A stretch of DNA of 64,000 nucleotides, from positions 175,574 through 239,573 of the forward strand of contig CAMYOL010000007.1 in the NCBI GenBank assembly GCA_947260005.1, read 5' to 3'. Positions 7,769-17,495 of the stretch are shown here, in pieces; the stretch's first letter is position 1; the number at the start of each line of letters is the position of its first letter. The notes below the pieces were generated by a model. The model saw only the letters and a program-made list of their open reading frames with translations. It had not been told where the DNA came from and ran no database searches. Made by a program: the position numbers and the translations under genes. The stretch comes from an uncultured Ectothiorhodospiraceae bacterium. GTDB taxonomy: Bacteria; Pseudomonadota; Gammaproteobacteria; UBA6429; Thiohalophilaceae.

Positions 7769-8327
7769 ACTGCACTACATTATCCTGCTTATTGTCGTGC
7801 TCGCGATCGCAACACTGACTTACCAATTATCCACCAATGTTGAAGAGACGACCGATACGTCGGACCCTAAGGAACGACATGATCCTGATTATTTTATCGG
7901 TGACTTCATTGCCACCATGTATGATGCAAAAGGGCTCGCCAGCTATTTCATAAAAGCAAACTACCTGGAACACTTCCCGGATGACGATACGATTGAAATC
8001 AAAGATCTCGAGGTCAATTATTTTGACAAGGAAAGGCAAACCTGGATTACCACATCCAATAAAGGTGTAGGCTATGAAAACATCGAGGTATTGCAGTTAT
8101 CTGGTGAGGTTAAAATTGAGAATCAACCCGATAACCCCGACAATAAATTAGTCGTCCTGACTGACGAATTACGTATTGATTTCAAAAAACGCCAGGCCAC
8201 GACCGATAGCAAGGTGAAGATTTTAGGAAAAAACAGTACTATTAACGCTATCGGTATGGATATCAATCTGAACAATGGCACGCTAAAGTTGAAATCACAG
8301 GCACGAGGACATTATGCGCCGAATTAA
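7761..8327 (+). CDS. lptC: LptC, inner-membrane LPS export protein
   Basis: 188 residues: one N-terminal membrane helix (LHYIILLIVVLAIATLTYQL) and a periplasmic beta-jellyroll LptC domain. LptC passes LPS from the LptBFG ATPase complex to LptA. Sequence identity to E. coli LptC looks low, as usual, but position between kdsC and lptA and the topology make the call safe. Overlaps kdsC by 8 bp and lptA by 14 bp. Confidence 0.9.
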   Translation: MSKLHYIILLIVVLAIATLTYQLSTNVEETTDTSDPKERHDPDYFIGDFIATMYDAKGLASYFIKANYLEHFPDDDTIEIKDLEVNYFDKERQTWITTSNKGVGYENIEVLQLSGEVKIENQPDNPDNKLVVLTDELRIDFKKRQATTDSKVKILGKNSTINAIGMDINLNNGTLKLKSQARGHYAPN

Positions 8328-8916
8328 TACTTATATTAGTCTGCTTTGCCTTCTCGCACTCAGTTTCCCAGGCTGGGCGCTGCGCAGTGATCGTAATCAA
8401 CCGGTCACCATTAAGGCTGATCAGGTTGAAATTAATGAGAAAACAGAAATCAGCCATTACCAGGGTAATGTCTATTTGAAACAAGGTACGCTGATTATCA
8501 AAGCCGATAGCGTTTTTGTCTATTTAAGCAAAGGCGAACTTTCCAAGATAGTGATCGATGGTAAACCGGCCACTTTTGAGCAAAAACCCGACGACAACAA
8601 AGACATCGTAAAATCCAGTGCCAATCACATGGAATACTATGCCCCGAAACAAATACTGATACTAAAGCAAAATGCTCGCGTCATACAGGGTGCCAATAAT
8701 TTTAGCGGTGACTTCATCGAATACGACACGTTGAACAGCACCGTAAAAGCAAATACAGATGAAGGCAGTGATTCGCGTGTGCATGCCATTATTCACCCTA
8801 AAGACGATAGCTCGAAGAACAAGGATGAAGCCGCCCCTAAACAACCTGAGTCCAGGTCAGATCCGGCGACCAACACTAACAGCACACCTGATTCCCAGGC
8901 CAAACCCTCCGAATGA
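8314..8916 (+). CDS. lptA: LptA, periplasmic LPS bridge protein
   Basis: 200 residues with a Sec signal peptide (cleavage likely after GWA, about residue 22) and an OstA-type beta-jellyroll domain starting [20 protein letters not shown] and [15 protein letters not shown]. It polymerises into the bridge that carries LPS across the periplasm. After about residue 160 comes a low-complexity polar tail ([18 protein letters not shown] onward) that E. coli LptA (185 residues) does not show. The stop overlaps lptB by ATGA. Confidence 0.93.
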   Translation: MRRINTYISLLCLLALSFPGWALRSDRNQPVTIKADQVEINEKTEISHYQGNVYLKQGTLIIKADSVFVYLSKGELSKIVIDGKPATFEQKPDDNKDIVKSSANHMEYYAPKQILILKQNARVIQGANNFSGDFIEYDTLNSTVKANTDEGSDSRVHAIIHPKDDSSKNKDEAAPKQPESRSDPATNTNSTPDSQAKPSE

Positions 8917-9638
8917 GTACGCTGGCCGCACAAAGTCTCGGTAAGAGCTATAAACGCCGAAATGTCGTAAACAACGTCTCCTTTCATATCAACAGTGGTG
9001 AGATTGTTGGACTATTAGGCCCCAATGGAGCCGGTAAAACGACGTCGTTCTATATGGTCGTTGGGCTCGTCGAGGCTGAGCATGGAAGTATTTACCTTGA
9101 TGACAAAGAACTGACCCTGAAACCCATGCATGAACGAGCACGGATGGGCATCGGTTATCTCCCTCAGGAGGCCTCTGTTTTTCGAAAACTCTCGGTATCG
9201 GACAATATTCTGGCTATTTTGCAGACCCGCCCCGATCTGGAGCCGACTCAACAAGAAAACGCACTTGAAGAACTGCTCGAAGAGCTCCACATTACACATA
9301 TACGCCATAATCTGGGTATGAGCTTGTCTGGTGGCGAGCGGCGGCGTGTTGAAATTGCCAGGGCATTGGCCACCCGACCCCGCTTTATCCTGTTAGATGA
9401 ACCATTTGCCGGTGTCGACCCTATCTCAGTATTAGATATTCAGTCTATTATTCAACACCTTAGAGAGCGGGAAATCGGTGTGTTAATAACTGACCATAAT
9501 GTTCGGGAAACCTTAAAAATATGCGATCGCGGTTACATATTAAATGCCGGCGAAGTGATCGCTCAGGGTGAACCTGACGTGCTTTTGGCCGATAAACACG
9601 TGAGAAAGGTCTATCTTGGCGAGGAATTCACGCTTTAA
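8913..9638 (+). CDS. lptB: LptB, ATPase of the LPS export complex
   Basis: 241 residues, the standard LptB length, with Walker [10 protein letters not shown], signature LSGGERRR, Walker [14 protein letters not shown] and switch histidine in TDHN. It drives extraction of LPS from the inner membrane with LptF, LptG and LptC; lptF and lptG are not in the window, as is usual. Translationally coupled to lptA by a 4-bp overlap. Confidence 0.97.
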   Translation: MSTLAAQSLGKSYKRRNVVNNVSFHINSGEIVGLLGPNGAGKTTSFYMVVGLVEAEHGSIYLDDKELTLKPMHERARMGIGYLPQEASVFRKLSVSDNILAILQTRPDLEPTQQENALEELLEELHITHIRHNLGMSLSGGERRRVEIARALATRPRFILLDEPFAGVDPISVLDIQSIIQHLREREIGVLITDHNVRETLKICDRGYILNAGEVIAQGEPDVLLADKHVRKVYLGEEFTL

Positions 9639-9725
9639 AAACAAGGCTGTGTCTATCCGCAGATCTAGGCTAGAATTAGACTATAGCTGGTGCCAAAACC
9701 ATGCCAGCTCGATAAAAATGACTCT

Positions 9726-11207
9726 ATGAAACAAGCATTACAACTCCGTCTTGGTCAACATCTCACCATGACTCCTCAATTGCAGCAGGCAATCAAACTG
9801 CTGCAGCTGTCTACTTTAGAACTTCAACAGGAGATCCAGGAAGCACTGGACTCAAATTTGATGTTAGAAGTGGCCGAAGATGGCGACGATGACCATCAGG
9901 CTAAAACCACTGACAACAATAAAGAGTCGACAGAAGCAAATGCAACTGACGACTCCAGTGGAGACATATCGGAACAGGATAGTACTCAGGTTGAATCCCT
10001 TCCTGACGAACTGCCCGTCGACAGCGCCTGGGATGACATCTATGAAAATATCCAATCCGCCAGCAGCTCATCGAGTTACCAGGAATCGGATCGCGATCAG
10101 GAAGTTGGCGATACGGATTCGGAAAGCCTGCAGGAACATTTACGCTGGCAGATGCAGCTCACTCCTTTTTCAGACACGGATTTGTTGATCGCCGATGCCA
10201 TCATTGATGCGATTAATGATGATGGTTACTTGCGTGCAGAAATAGAAGACATTCTCAAGTTAATCCCTGAAGAACGTGAAGTTGAATTAGATGAAGTTGA
10301 AGCCGTTTTACATCGTATACAAAATTTTGATCCTCCAGGGGTTGCCGCGCGCAGTATCCAGGAGAGTCTGCAACTGCAACTGAAACAGATATTGGGTGAA
10401 TCAGAAGAAAATAATATTGCCCTCAAATTAGTGAGCGACTATTTTGATTTACTTGCCAATCGTGATTTCAATCAAATCATGCGTAAGTTAAGCATTGATG
10501 AGGAAAGCCTGAAGTCATTAATTAATATTATTCAATCACTAAACCCCAGACCGGGTAGCCAGATTACCTCGAGCAAACCCGAATACATCGTGCCTGATGT
10601 CTTTGTTCGCAAAGTGAAAGATGTCTGGAAGGTTGAGCTCAATGCCGATGCAGCGCCGAAGATCAGAATCAACTCTCAATATGCGAGCATGGTCAAGCAG
10701 GTAAAAAGCAGTTCTGACACGACTTATATGAAAAACCATTTACAGGAAGCTCGCTGGTTTATAAAAAGTCTTGCCAGTCGAAATGAAACCTTATTGAAGG
10801 TAGCAACGTGTATTGTAGAGCGACAACGTGCTTTTTTGGAATACGGTGACGAAGCAATGAAGGCGCTGGTGTTGCACGACATTGCCGAGGCCGTAGAAAT
10901 GCACGAATCAACCATATCCCGCGTGACAACCAAAAAATATATGCACACTCCGCGCGGCATATTTGAATTAAAATATTTTTTCTCCAGCCACGTATCGACA
11001 GCCGATGGCGGAGAATGCTCTGCAACCGCAATCAGAGCTTTAATTAAAAAACTGATCGCGGCTGAGATTCCGAATAAACCTTTAAGTGATAGTAAAATTG
11101 CAACGATTTTATCCGATCAGGGAATAAACGTTGCGCGGCGGACTGTGGCCAAATACCGCGAAGCCATGACCATACCGCCATCCAATGAACGAAAACGGCT
11201 CGCATAA
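9726..11207 (+). CDS. rpoN: RpoN, RNA polymerase sigma-54 factor
   Basis: 493 residues from the ATG at 9726, which gives the canonical start [20 protein letters not shown]; an in-frame GTG at 9690 would add 12 residues that do not fit the family. Order: glutamine-rich activator-interacting region I, acidic region II (about residues 50-110), core-binding and DNA-binding region III, and the RpoN box [10 protein letters not shown] near the C terminus. It directs transcription from -24/-12 promoters that need an AAA+ activator. The 87-bp gap after lptB suggests it can have its own promoter. Confidence 0.96.
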   Translation: MKQALQLRLGQHLTMTPQLQQAIKLLQLSTLELQQEIQEALDSNLMLEVAEDGDDDHQAKTTDNNKESTEANATDDSSGDISEQDSTQVESLPDELPVDSAWDDIYENIQSASSSSSYQESDRDQEVGDTDSESLQEHLRWQMQLTPFSDTDLLIADAIIDAINDDGYLRAEIEDILKLIPEEREVELDEVEAVLHRIQNFDPPGVAARSIQESLQLQLKQILGESEENNIALKLVSDYFDLLANRDFNQIMRKLSIDEESLKSLINIIQSLNPRPGSQITSSKPEYIVPDVFVRKVKDVWKVELNADAAPKIRINSQYASMVKQVKSSSDTTYMKNHLQEARWFIKSLASRNETLLKVATCIVERQRAFLEYGDEAMKALVLHDIAEAVEMHESTISRVTTKKYMHTPRGIFELKYFFSSHVSTADGGECSATAIRALIKKLIAAEIPNKPLSDSKIATILSDQGINVARRTVAKYREAMTIPPSNERKRLA

Positions 11208-11228
11208 CTAAATGAGAAGGAGCATGCT

Positions 11229-11555
11229 ATGCAATTAAATGTAACTGGTCATCATGTAGAGATGACAGACTCATTGCACAACTATGTTGAAACAAAAATG
11301 GAAAAACTTGAACGACACTTCGATCATGTGACCAACGTTCACGTTATTCTAAGTGTAGAAAAACAACGACAAAAGGCCGAAGCCAAATTTCACATCAGCG
11401 GGGCCGAATTATTTGCTGAGGCTGTCAATGAAGATATGTATGCTTCCATTGATGCGCTGGTCGATAAACTTGATCGTCAAATCAAAAAACATAAGGAAAA
11501 AATTACTAACCATCATCGCAGTGAAGGCCGCGCGCAAAAACAGCCTGAAGCGTAA
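11229..11555 (+). CDS. hpf: Ribosome hibernation promoting factor (HPF/RaiA family)
   Basis: 108 residues, short-form HPF, with MQLNVTGHHVEMTDSLHNYV and the basic C-terminal end (DRQIKKHKEKITNHHRSEGR). It binds the small ribosomal subunit in stationary phase and favours inactive 100S dimers. A clear AGAAGGAG ribosome-binding site lies just ahead. Same place, between rpoN and ptsN, as in E. coli. Confidence 0.94.
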   Translation: MQLNVTGHHVEMTDSLHNYVETKMEKLERHFDHVTNVHVILSVEKQRQKAEAKFHISGAELFAEAVNEDMYASIDALVDKLDRQIKKHKEKITNHHRSEGRAQKQPEA

Positions 11556-11587
11556 TAAGGAATAGATGGGGGAGTCATAAAATTAAC

Positions 11588-12049
11588 ATGCTTTTATCAG
11601 ATCTTGTCACACCCGATCGCATCGAATGTGCCGTGAATGCACAAAGTAAGAAACGTGCGCTTGAACACATCAGTGAAATCATATCAAACAGTGAAGACAC
11701 CATATCTTCAAATGACGTATTTGAAAGTTTGCTGGCCAGAGAGCGTCTTGGTGGAACCGGCGTCGGTTACGGCGTTGCTATTCCGCATGGACGCTTAAAA
11801 AGCTCTGATCATACGGTTGGCGCGTTTATTAAACTCCAGAACGGAGTTGACTATGATGCCGCAGATCGACAGCCCGTCGATCTGCTTTTTGCCTTATTGG
11901 TCCCTGAAAAGTCGACTGAAGAACACTTACAGATCCTGGCAAAATTGGCAAAACTGTTCAGTGATGAATCATTTCGAACCCAACTTCGTGACGCTGATGA
12001 CATTGATAAAATTCATCAATTAATACTTGATTGGGAGGCATCACAATAA
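11588..12049 (+). CDS. ptsN: PtsN, nitrogen-PTS EIIA component
   Basis: 153 residues, one EIIA domain of the fructose/mannitol type with the phosphorylated histidine at H67 in GVGYGVAIPHGRL. In other proteobacteria EIIA-Ntr does not transport sugars but regulates potassium uptake, sigma-54-related and envelope functions through its phosphorylation state. Phosphate would come from the HPr encoded downstream. A 70-bp gap follows before hprK. Confidence 0.95.
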   Translation: MLLSDLVTPDRIECAVNAQSKKRALEHISEIISNSEDTISSNDVFESLLARERLGGTGVGYGVAIPHGRLKSSDHTVGAFIKLQNGVDYDAADRQPVDLLFALLVPEKSTEEHLQILAKLAKLFSDESFRTQLRDADDIDKIHQLILDWEASQ

Positions 12050-12119
12050 TACTGACCCGACTTTTCGGAATGACGGTGGTTTCTATTGTTTTACCGCCCG
12101 AATGACTTAAACTCGTATC

Positions 12120-12671
12120 ATGTATCAAACATCTCTGAAAACCACACACCTCGAACACGGCGTGTTTGTTGTCATTTATGATATTGGGGTACTGATCCGG
12201 GGCCCTGCGGGTATTGGCAAAAGCAGCCTGGCATTGGAGCTGATCGATCGCGGACATGGCTTCGTTAGTGACGACGCCGTCCAATTTAGTACCCGGCCTG
12301 CTACATCTCAGTCAAAACCAGCTGTGTTAATTGGCTCAGCCCCTTCAATGTTACAAAATCTGCTCGCGGTACGAGATATTGGGGTACTCGATATTTCTAA
12401 ATTCTATGCTTCGAAGACCATCATTACCGAACACAGCCTGGGCTTCATTATTCAGCTGACTGCAGAGACAACTGCGCCCTCCCCGAATATTACCAATCCA
12501 AGCACCGAATGCCTCTTTCTTGGCCATAAATTCCCCATCCAATCAATCTTTGCTCATGAGAGCAGAAATTTGGCATTAATAGTCGAAACTGCATTAAAAA
12601 ATTATATACTCTGTCAAAGTGGTCTGGATGCCGGTCATACACTGATTACCAGACAGCAACTATACTTATAG
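12120..12671 (+). CDS. hprK: Short HPr kinase/phosphorylase (catalytic domain only)
   Basis: 183 residues. Walker A GPAGIGKS (28-35), SDDAV (D51, D52) and the later block LAVRDIGVLDISKF correspond to the P-loop, the magnesium/catalytic acidic pair and the HprK signature region; ESRNLALIVETALKNY matches the C-terminal helix. Full-length HprK is about 310 residues with an N-terminal domain of about 130; that domain is absent, as in the short HprK forms of alphaproteobacteria. It should phosphorylate and dephosphorylate a serine in HPr. No upstream in-frame remnant of the N-terminal domain is visible in the 70-bp gap after ptsN. Confidence 0.85.
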   Translation: MYQTSLKTTHLEHGVFVVIYDIGVLIRGPAGIGKSSLALELIDRGHGFVSDDAVQFSTRPATSQSKPAVLIGSAPSMLQNLLAVRDIGVLDISKFYASKTIITEHSLGFIIQLTAETTAPSPNITNPSTECLFLGHKFPIQSIFAHESRNLALIVETALKNYILCQSGLDAGHTLITRQQLYL

Positions 12672-12685
12672 TCACTTAATAAACT

Positions 12686-13543
12686 ATGAAACTAATTATC
12701 GTCAGTGGGCTCTCAGGCTCAGGAAAATCTATCGCTTTGCAGGCCCTGGAAGACCTGGGCTTTAACTGCATCGACAATCTTCCTATGGGCTTATTACATG
12801 CCCTTGCCGTGCAAATCACCCATGCGGCCGATCCGGTTGGAGAACAATTCGCCGTCGGTATCGATGCTCGAAATCTGGCACAGGATCTGGAGCAATTTCC
12901 CGAGCTCATAGAAACCCTAAAAGCAATGAACCTCGACGTTAAGGTCATTTATCTGACGGCAGATGAACAAACCTTGATCAAACGCTTTAGCGAGACCCGA
13001 CGAAAACATCCGCTCAGCTCTGGTGACACCTCATTAAATGAAGCGATTATACTCGAAAATAAATACTTGATACCTGTCTCCTCCAGCTCGGATCTGACCC
13101 TGGATAGTAGTCAGACCAATGTTCATCAATTGCGGGAGTTGGTTCGTCAATGTGTTGAATCTGAAAATAAAGAGGGCATGTCGATACTGATAGAATCCTT
13201 TGGATTCAAACACGGTATCCCTAATGATGCAAATTTTATTTTTGATGTCCGTTGCATTACTAATCCACACTGGGTACCTGAATTAAGACGGTTCACGGGT
13301 AAAGATAAGCAGGTAATTAACTATCTGGAAGAACATGACGATGTGATTCAAATGCGTGAAGACATATATGACTTCGTCAGCAAGTGGATCCCTGTCTTTG
13401 AAAAAGAAAATCGCAGTTATATGACCATCGCCGTTGGTTGTACAGGCGGTTACCATCGTTCAGTTTATTTAACCGAAAAAATTGGTGGTAAACTGAAAGA
13501 AGAATATCCGAGTGTGGTAATACGTCATCGTGAGTTGTTATGA
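12686..13543 (+). CDS. rapZ: RapZ (YhbJ/YvcJ), RNase adapter and nucleotide-binding protein
   Basis: 285 residues with P-loop GLSGSGKS (8-15) and the C-terminal domain containing CTGGYHRSVYLTEKI. In E. coli RapZ delivers the GlmZ RNA to RNase E and binds glucosamine 6-phosphate, coupling envelope-precursor supply to RNA decay; whether GlmY/GlmZ exist here cannot be seen. 15 bp after hprK; its stop overlaps the next start by 4 bp. Confidence 0.95.
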   Translation: MKLIIVSGLSGSGKSIALQALEDLGFNCIDNLPMGLLHALAVQITHAADPVGEQFAVGIDARNLAQDLEQFPELIETLKAMNLDVKVIYLTADEQTLIKRFSETRRKHPLSSGDTSLNEAIILENKYLIPVSSSSDLTLDSSQTNVHQLRELVRQCVESENKEGMSILIESFGFKHGIPNDANFIFDVRCITNPHWVPELRRFTGKDKQVINYLEEHDDVIQMREDIYDFVSKWIPVFEKENRSYMTIAVGCTGGYHRSVYLTEKIGGKLKEEYPSVVIRHRELL

Positions 13544-13956
13544 GTGTTGGCTTACTAATCGTCACCCACGGGAACGTAGGGCAAGCACTTTACGAAGCCG
13601 CTACTTCGGTACTTGGCTCATGCCCAATGCGAACAAAGGTTGTGGCCATGCAGTTTGAGTATAACCGTGATGATATGGTTTCTGAAATAAGAAACAAAAT
13701 TATCGATCTCGATACAGATGCGGGCGTATTAGTATTAACGGATCTATATGGTGCAACGCCCAGTAACATAGCCTGTCTGGTCGAGGGGCAAAACGTCGCT
13801 ATTGTCTCAGGTGTTAATTTACCCATGTTAATTCGAGTGCTTAATTACCCTAATCTTTCATTGCCCGATTTAATCTCAAAAGCAATTAGTGGCGGCACCG
13901 AAGGCGTTATTCAATATAAACCTGTAAAGGACTCCCATGCTGCGAACGGAAATTGA
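13540..13956 (+). CDS. Mannose-type PTS EIIA domain protein
   Basis: 138 residues, a stand-alone EIIA of the mannose/sorbose family: GLLIVTHGNVGQALYEAA carries the phosphorylated histidine H10, and VLTDLYGATPSN is the usual second motif. No EIIB, EIIC or EIID is encoded nearby, so this is probably a regulatory phosphate acceptor, as proposed for similar genes in beta- and other gammaproteobacteria. It overlaps rapZ by 4 bp and ptsH by 20 bp. Confidence 0.9.
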   Translation: MSVGLLIVTHGNVGQALYEAATSVLGSCPMRTKVVAMQFEYNRDDMVSEIRNKIIDLDTDAGVLVLTDLYGATPSNIACLVEGQNVAIVSGVNLPMLIRVLNYPNLSLPDLISKAISGGTEGVIQYKPVKDSHAANGN

Positions 13957-14206
13957 GATCATTAACAAACTGGGAATGCATGCACGTGCCGCCGCAAAAT
14001 TCGTTACTTTAGCGCAAACGTTTAGCGCTGAGATTAAGATTGAAAAAAACGGCCAGCAAGTCAATGGTAAAAGTATCATGGGTGTAATGATGCTGGCCGC
14101 CTCACAAGGCAACACAATTATACTTTGTGTCACTGGCGAAGATGAAGAACAGGCAACAAAATATTTACAAAATTTAATCAATAATCGATTTGACGAAGAT
14201 GAGTAA
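13937..14206 (+). CDS. ptsH: HPr phosphocarrier protein
   Basis: 89 residues with the active histidine H15 in LGMHARAAAK and a regulatory serine S47 in NGKSIMGVMML. The serine matches the presence of an HPr kinase gene in the same run. It receives phosphate from EI and passes it to the two EIIA proteins encoded just upstream. The start lies inside the EIIA gene (20-bp overlap). A paralogue name such as ptsO/npr could equally apply. Confidence 0.95.
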   Translation: MLRTEIEIINKLGMHARAAAKFVTLAQTFSAEIKIEKNGQQVNGKSIMGVMMLAASQGNTIILCVTGEDEEQATKYLQNLINNRFDEDE

Positions 14207-14225
14207 CGGCCTTACGGAATAAACT

Positions 14226-15971
14226 ATGACGCTATCATTACAAGGTACCGGAGTTTCAAATGGAGTCGCCATTGGCCCGGTACATATATTGCAGCGTGAT
14301 AGCCTTGAGATCCTTGAGTACATACTTGGTGAAGAATTCATAGAAGCTGAAGTTTTACGTTTTGAACGCGCCTTAAGCATCGTAAAAGAACAACTTCGCT
14401 TTGTACGTAATAAAATTCCTAACCATACTCAATCCGATATCATCGCCTTTATTGACACACACCTGTTAATGCTAGATGACTCAACTTTATCTAAAGTACC
14501 CGTGAGTATCATTCTGGAGCAACGCTGCAATGCCGAGTGGGCATTAAAAACTCAACGCGATGCACTGGTCAAAGTTTTTGATGAAATGGATGATCCTTAC
14601 CTGCGAACACGTCGTGATGACATTGATCATGTCGTCACCAGTATACAGCGCGAATTACTTTCCAGCCCAATGTACCACCATGTCAACCATATTCAGGAGC
14701 AGCGTTTTAGTGGCCATGTTATTGTTGCCGATGATTTATCACCTGCCGATACAGTATTGATGCAACACCAGGGTATTGCCGCTTTTATCACTGAAAGTGG
14801 CGGCCCGACGTCACATACTGCTATTTTAGCTCGCAGCCTTAATATTCCCGCTATTGTTGGTCTTCATCATGCTCGCCGTATGTTGAACGATTTTGAAACC
14901 GTCATCGTCGATGGCATGCAGGGAGTTGTGTTGGCAAAACCTGAAAGCAATATGGTTCAACATTACCAAACGAAAAAAAGAGACAATTTACAACTTGTTG
15001 AACGCCATAAACAAAGTAAAAAAGTCCCTGCAGTCACCAAAGACGGAAAACATATTGCCTTACGGGCTAACATTGAACTGATAGAAGATGTTATCGCCAT
15101 GAAGGCATTGGGAGCCAATGGTGTTGGACTGTTTCGTACTGAATATTTATTTATGAACCGCGAATCCTCACCACCTGAACAGGAACAGTTTGATAATTAT
15201 TGTCAGATTCTAGAACAGCTAGATGGCCAGGTCTTAACCATTCGCACTCTGGATCTTGGTGCCGATAAACAAGTCGATGGTGGACGGCACGATTTGAATA
15301 ATATTACCAATCCTGCACTCGGCCTTCGTGCCATACGTCTGTGCCTACAGGATCCGGCGATTTTCTTACCTCAGTTGCGAGCGATACTTAGAGCCTCGGC
15401 ATATGGTCGTATTCGAATAATGTTGCCGATGATATCCAATGCCCAGGAAGTTATTCAAATCCGACAACAGATAGATAGTGTCTGTCAGCAACTGGCTCGC
15501 GAAGGGATTGCCTATGATGCAAATATCCAGATTGGGGGAATGGTGGAAGTCCCCGCCGCTGCCGTCAATGCCCGCATGTTATGTGAATACCTGGATTTTT
15601 TATCGATTGGAACCAATGATCTCATTCAATACACACTCGCTATTGATCGTATTGATGACGAAGTGAATTATTTATACGATCCCCTTAATCCAGCCGTACT
15701 TAGTTTAATCGCTAGTGTCATTGCCGCTGGAAAACTAACTAACACTCCGGTTGCTATGTGTGGAGAGATGGCCAGTGATGCGATGTTCACACGTCTTTTG
15801 TTGGGCATGGGTCTGGAAGAATTCAGCATGCATCCAAATGCATTAGCCGAAGTTAAAGATGTAATCTTAAATTCAGACGTATCCAGTCTACGTCCATGCG
15901 CAGAAGCACTTCTTAATTGCACATCACATAATCAATTTCAGGATCTACTCGACCAGCTTTCACAACACTAA
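14226..15971 (+). CDS. ptsI: Phosphoenolpyruvate-protein phosphotransferase (enzyme I)
   Basis: 581 residues with the phosphorylated histidine H197 in ESGGPTSHTAILAR, and the PEP-binding C-terminal barrel with GLFRTEYLFM, TIRTLDLGADK and a catalytic cysteine in PVAMCGEMASD. There is no N-terminal GAF domain, so it is ordinary EI rather than EI-Ntr (PtsP). It starts the phosphate relay by taking phosphate from PEP. Last gene of the PTS run, 19 bp after ptsH. Confidence 0.96.
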   Translation: MTLSLQGTGVSNGVAIGPVHILQRDSLEILEYILGEEFIEAEVLRFERALSIVKEQLRFVRNKIPNHTQSDIIAFIDTHLLMLDDSTLSKVPVSIILEQRCNAEWALKTQRDALVKVFDEMDDPYLRTRRDDIDHVVTSIQRELLSSPMYHHVNHIQEQRFSGHVIVADDLSPADTVLMQHQGIAAFITESGGPTSHTAILARSLNIPAIVGLHHARRMLNDFETVIVDGMQGVVLAKPESNMVQHYQTKKRDNLQLVERHKQSKKVPAVTKDGKHIALRANIELIEDVIAMKALGANGVGLFRTEYLFMNRESSPPEQEQFDNYCQILEQLDGQVLTIRTLDLGADKQVDGGRHDLNNITNPALGLRAIRLCLQDPAIFLPQLRAILRASAYGRIRIMLPMISNAQEVIQIRQQIDSVCQQLAREGIAYDANIQIGGMVEVPAAAVNARMLCEYLDFLSIGTNDLIQYTLAIDRIDDEVNYLYDPLNPAVLSLIASVIAAGKLTNTPVAMCGEMASDAMFTRLLLGMGLEEFSMHPNALAEVKDVILNSDVSSLRPCAEALLNCTSHNQFQDLLDQLSQH

Positions 15972-16100
15972 TACCCCACGTCGCATTTATGGCGCTCGCC
16001 TGTTACACTGGCTACGAGATAATAATATCGTTATGGGCGATATCGTTATATTCGCCATCTTTAAGATTCATAAGGTACATAAGATTCAGGAGCCGTTCTG

Positions 16101-17465
16101 ATGAACACCGAAATTACCGACGAAACAGAACAAGAGGTTAACCTCATCGCAGAGTTGACTAAGGCTGTCGGTGAGAATGACTCGGCTCAGATAGAAGCTC
16201 TGCTCGAAGATCTTCACCCTGCAGAGATAGCTCACTCTCTTGAAGCGCTAACGGGTCAACAACGTGAAATGATCTGGCCATTTATCCCTGCGGAATATGA
16301 AGGTGAGGTGTTACTACACCTCAATGACGAGGCGCGAAGCGCCTTAATTGAAAAAATGGATGCCAAATCACTGGTGGCAGCGACCGAGGGCATGGACACT
16401 GATGACCTGGCCGACATCTTACCGGAGATGCCGCAAAACGTTATTCAGGAACTGCTGTTAACGATGGAATACCAGGACCGTGAACGTCTACGTTCGGTGC
16501 TGGCTTATGCAGAAGATAGCGCCGGCGGTCTAATGGATCTGGACACCGTGATGGTGCGTGCTGATATCAGTTTAGATGTGGTTTTTCGATTTCTTCGCCG
16601 TCGTGGAGATATTCCCGCGACAACCGATAGCTTATTTGTTGTTGACCGTGATGGCGTATTCCAGGGAGTGTTACCTTTTAATGATCTACTCACCCACGAC
16701 ACCGAAACCCTGGTGGGTGACATTATGGATGCCGGGATTGAAGGCATCCCCGCCACTATGCCAGCACAAGATGTAGCGAACTTGTTTGAACGACGTGATC
16801 TGGTAACCGCCCCCGTCATCGACGAAAATAAAAAGTTATTAGGTCGAATCACGATCGATGATGTTGTCGACGTAATCAAAGATAAAGCCGATCACTCGTT
16901 CATGGGTACTGCCGGATTAACCGAAGAAGAAGATTTGTTTGCACCCGTAATTAAAAGTACTCGCCGGCGTTTGCTCTGGCTCGGTGTTAACCTGATTACC
17001 GCCATCATGGCCTCCTGGGTAATCCGACAGTTTGACGGCACAATTGATAAGCTGGTTGCGCTAGCCGTGTTGATGCCCATCGTTGCCAGCATGGGGGGTA
17101 TTGCCGGTAGTCAGACCTTAACGCTGGTCATACGAGCGATGGCCTTAGGCCAGATCAGCAAAACCAACGCACGCCGCTTATTATTTAAAGAGATCGGTGT
17201 TGGACTTTGGAATGGTATTATCTGGGCCATTGTCGTCGCCGCCATAGCTGAACTTTGGTATAACAACCTGAATTTAAGCATCGTCATTGGCGTTGCGATC
17301 ATTGTGAATTTAGTCGCAGCAGCTATGGCAGGCGCCATTATCCCATTATTACTAAAACGCATGAACATTGATCCAGCACTCTCCGGCAGCGTCGTGTTAA
17401 CCACGATAACGGATGTACTTGGTTTTTTTGTATTCCTGGGACTCGCAGCACTGTTTTTAGTATAG
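16101..17465 (+). CDS. mgtE: MgtE-family magnesium transporter
   Basis: 454 residues: an N-terminal superhelical MgtE domain, a CBS pair (about 140-260, with GRITIDDVVDVIKDKAD at its end) and five C-terminal membrane helices with GIAGSQTLTLVIRAMALGQI and NIDPALSGSVVLTTITDVLG lining the pore. The cytosolic part senses magnesium and closes the channel. The 129-bp leader holds two short direct repeats (ATATCGTTAT at 16025 and 16040; TAAGATTCA at 16062 and 16080); no magnesium riboswitch could be recognised. Good AGGAG ribosome-binding site. Confidence 0.94.
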   Translation: MNTEITDETEQEVNLIAELTKAVGENDSAQIEALLEDLHPAEIAHSLEALTGQQREMIWPFIPAEYEGEVLLHLNDEARSALIEKMDAKSLVAATEGMDTDDLADILPEMPQNVIQELLLTMEYQDRERLRSVLAYAEDSAGGLMDLDTVMVRADISLDVVFRFLRRRGDIPATTDSLFVVDRDGVFQGVLPFNDLLTHDTETLVGDIMDAGIEGIPATMPAQDVANLFERRDLVTAPVIDENKKLLGRITIDDVVDVIKDKADHSFMGTAGLTEEEDLFAPVIKSTRRRLLWLGVNLITAIMASWVIRQFDGTIDKLVALAVLMPIVASMGGIAGSQTLTLVIRAMALGQISKTNARRLLFKEIGVGLWNGIIWAIVVAAIAELWYNNLNLSIVIGVAIIVNLVAAAMAGAIIPLLLKRMNIDPALSGSVVLTTITDVLGFFVFLGLAALFLV

Positions 17466-17495
17466 ATAGATCGAATCTAAAACAGATAAAACTAA

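Noticed and set aside
12050-12119. Remnant of the missing HprK N-terminal domain
   Set aside because: The 70 bp between ptsN and hprK cannot encode it and show no similarity; truncation is not a local frameshift.
16021-16100. Magnesium riboswitch in the mgtE leader
   Set aside because: The leader is only 129 bp with simple direct repeats and lacks a recognisable M-box core or terminator hairpin.
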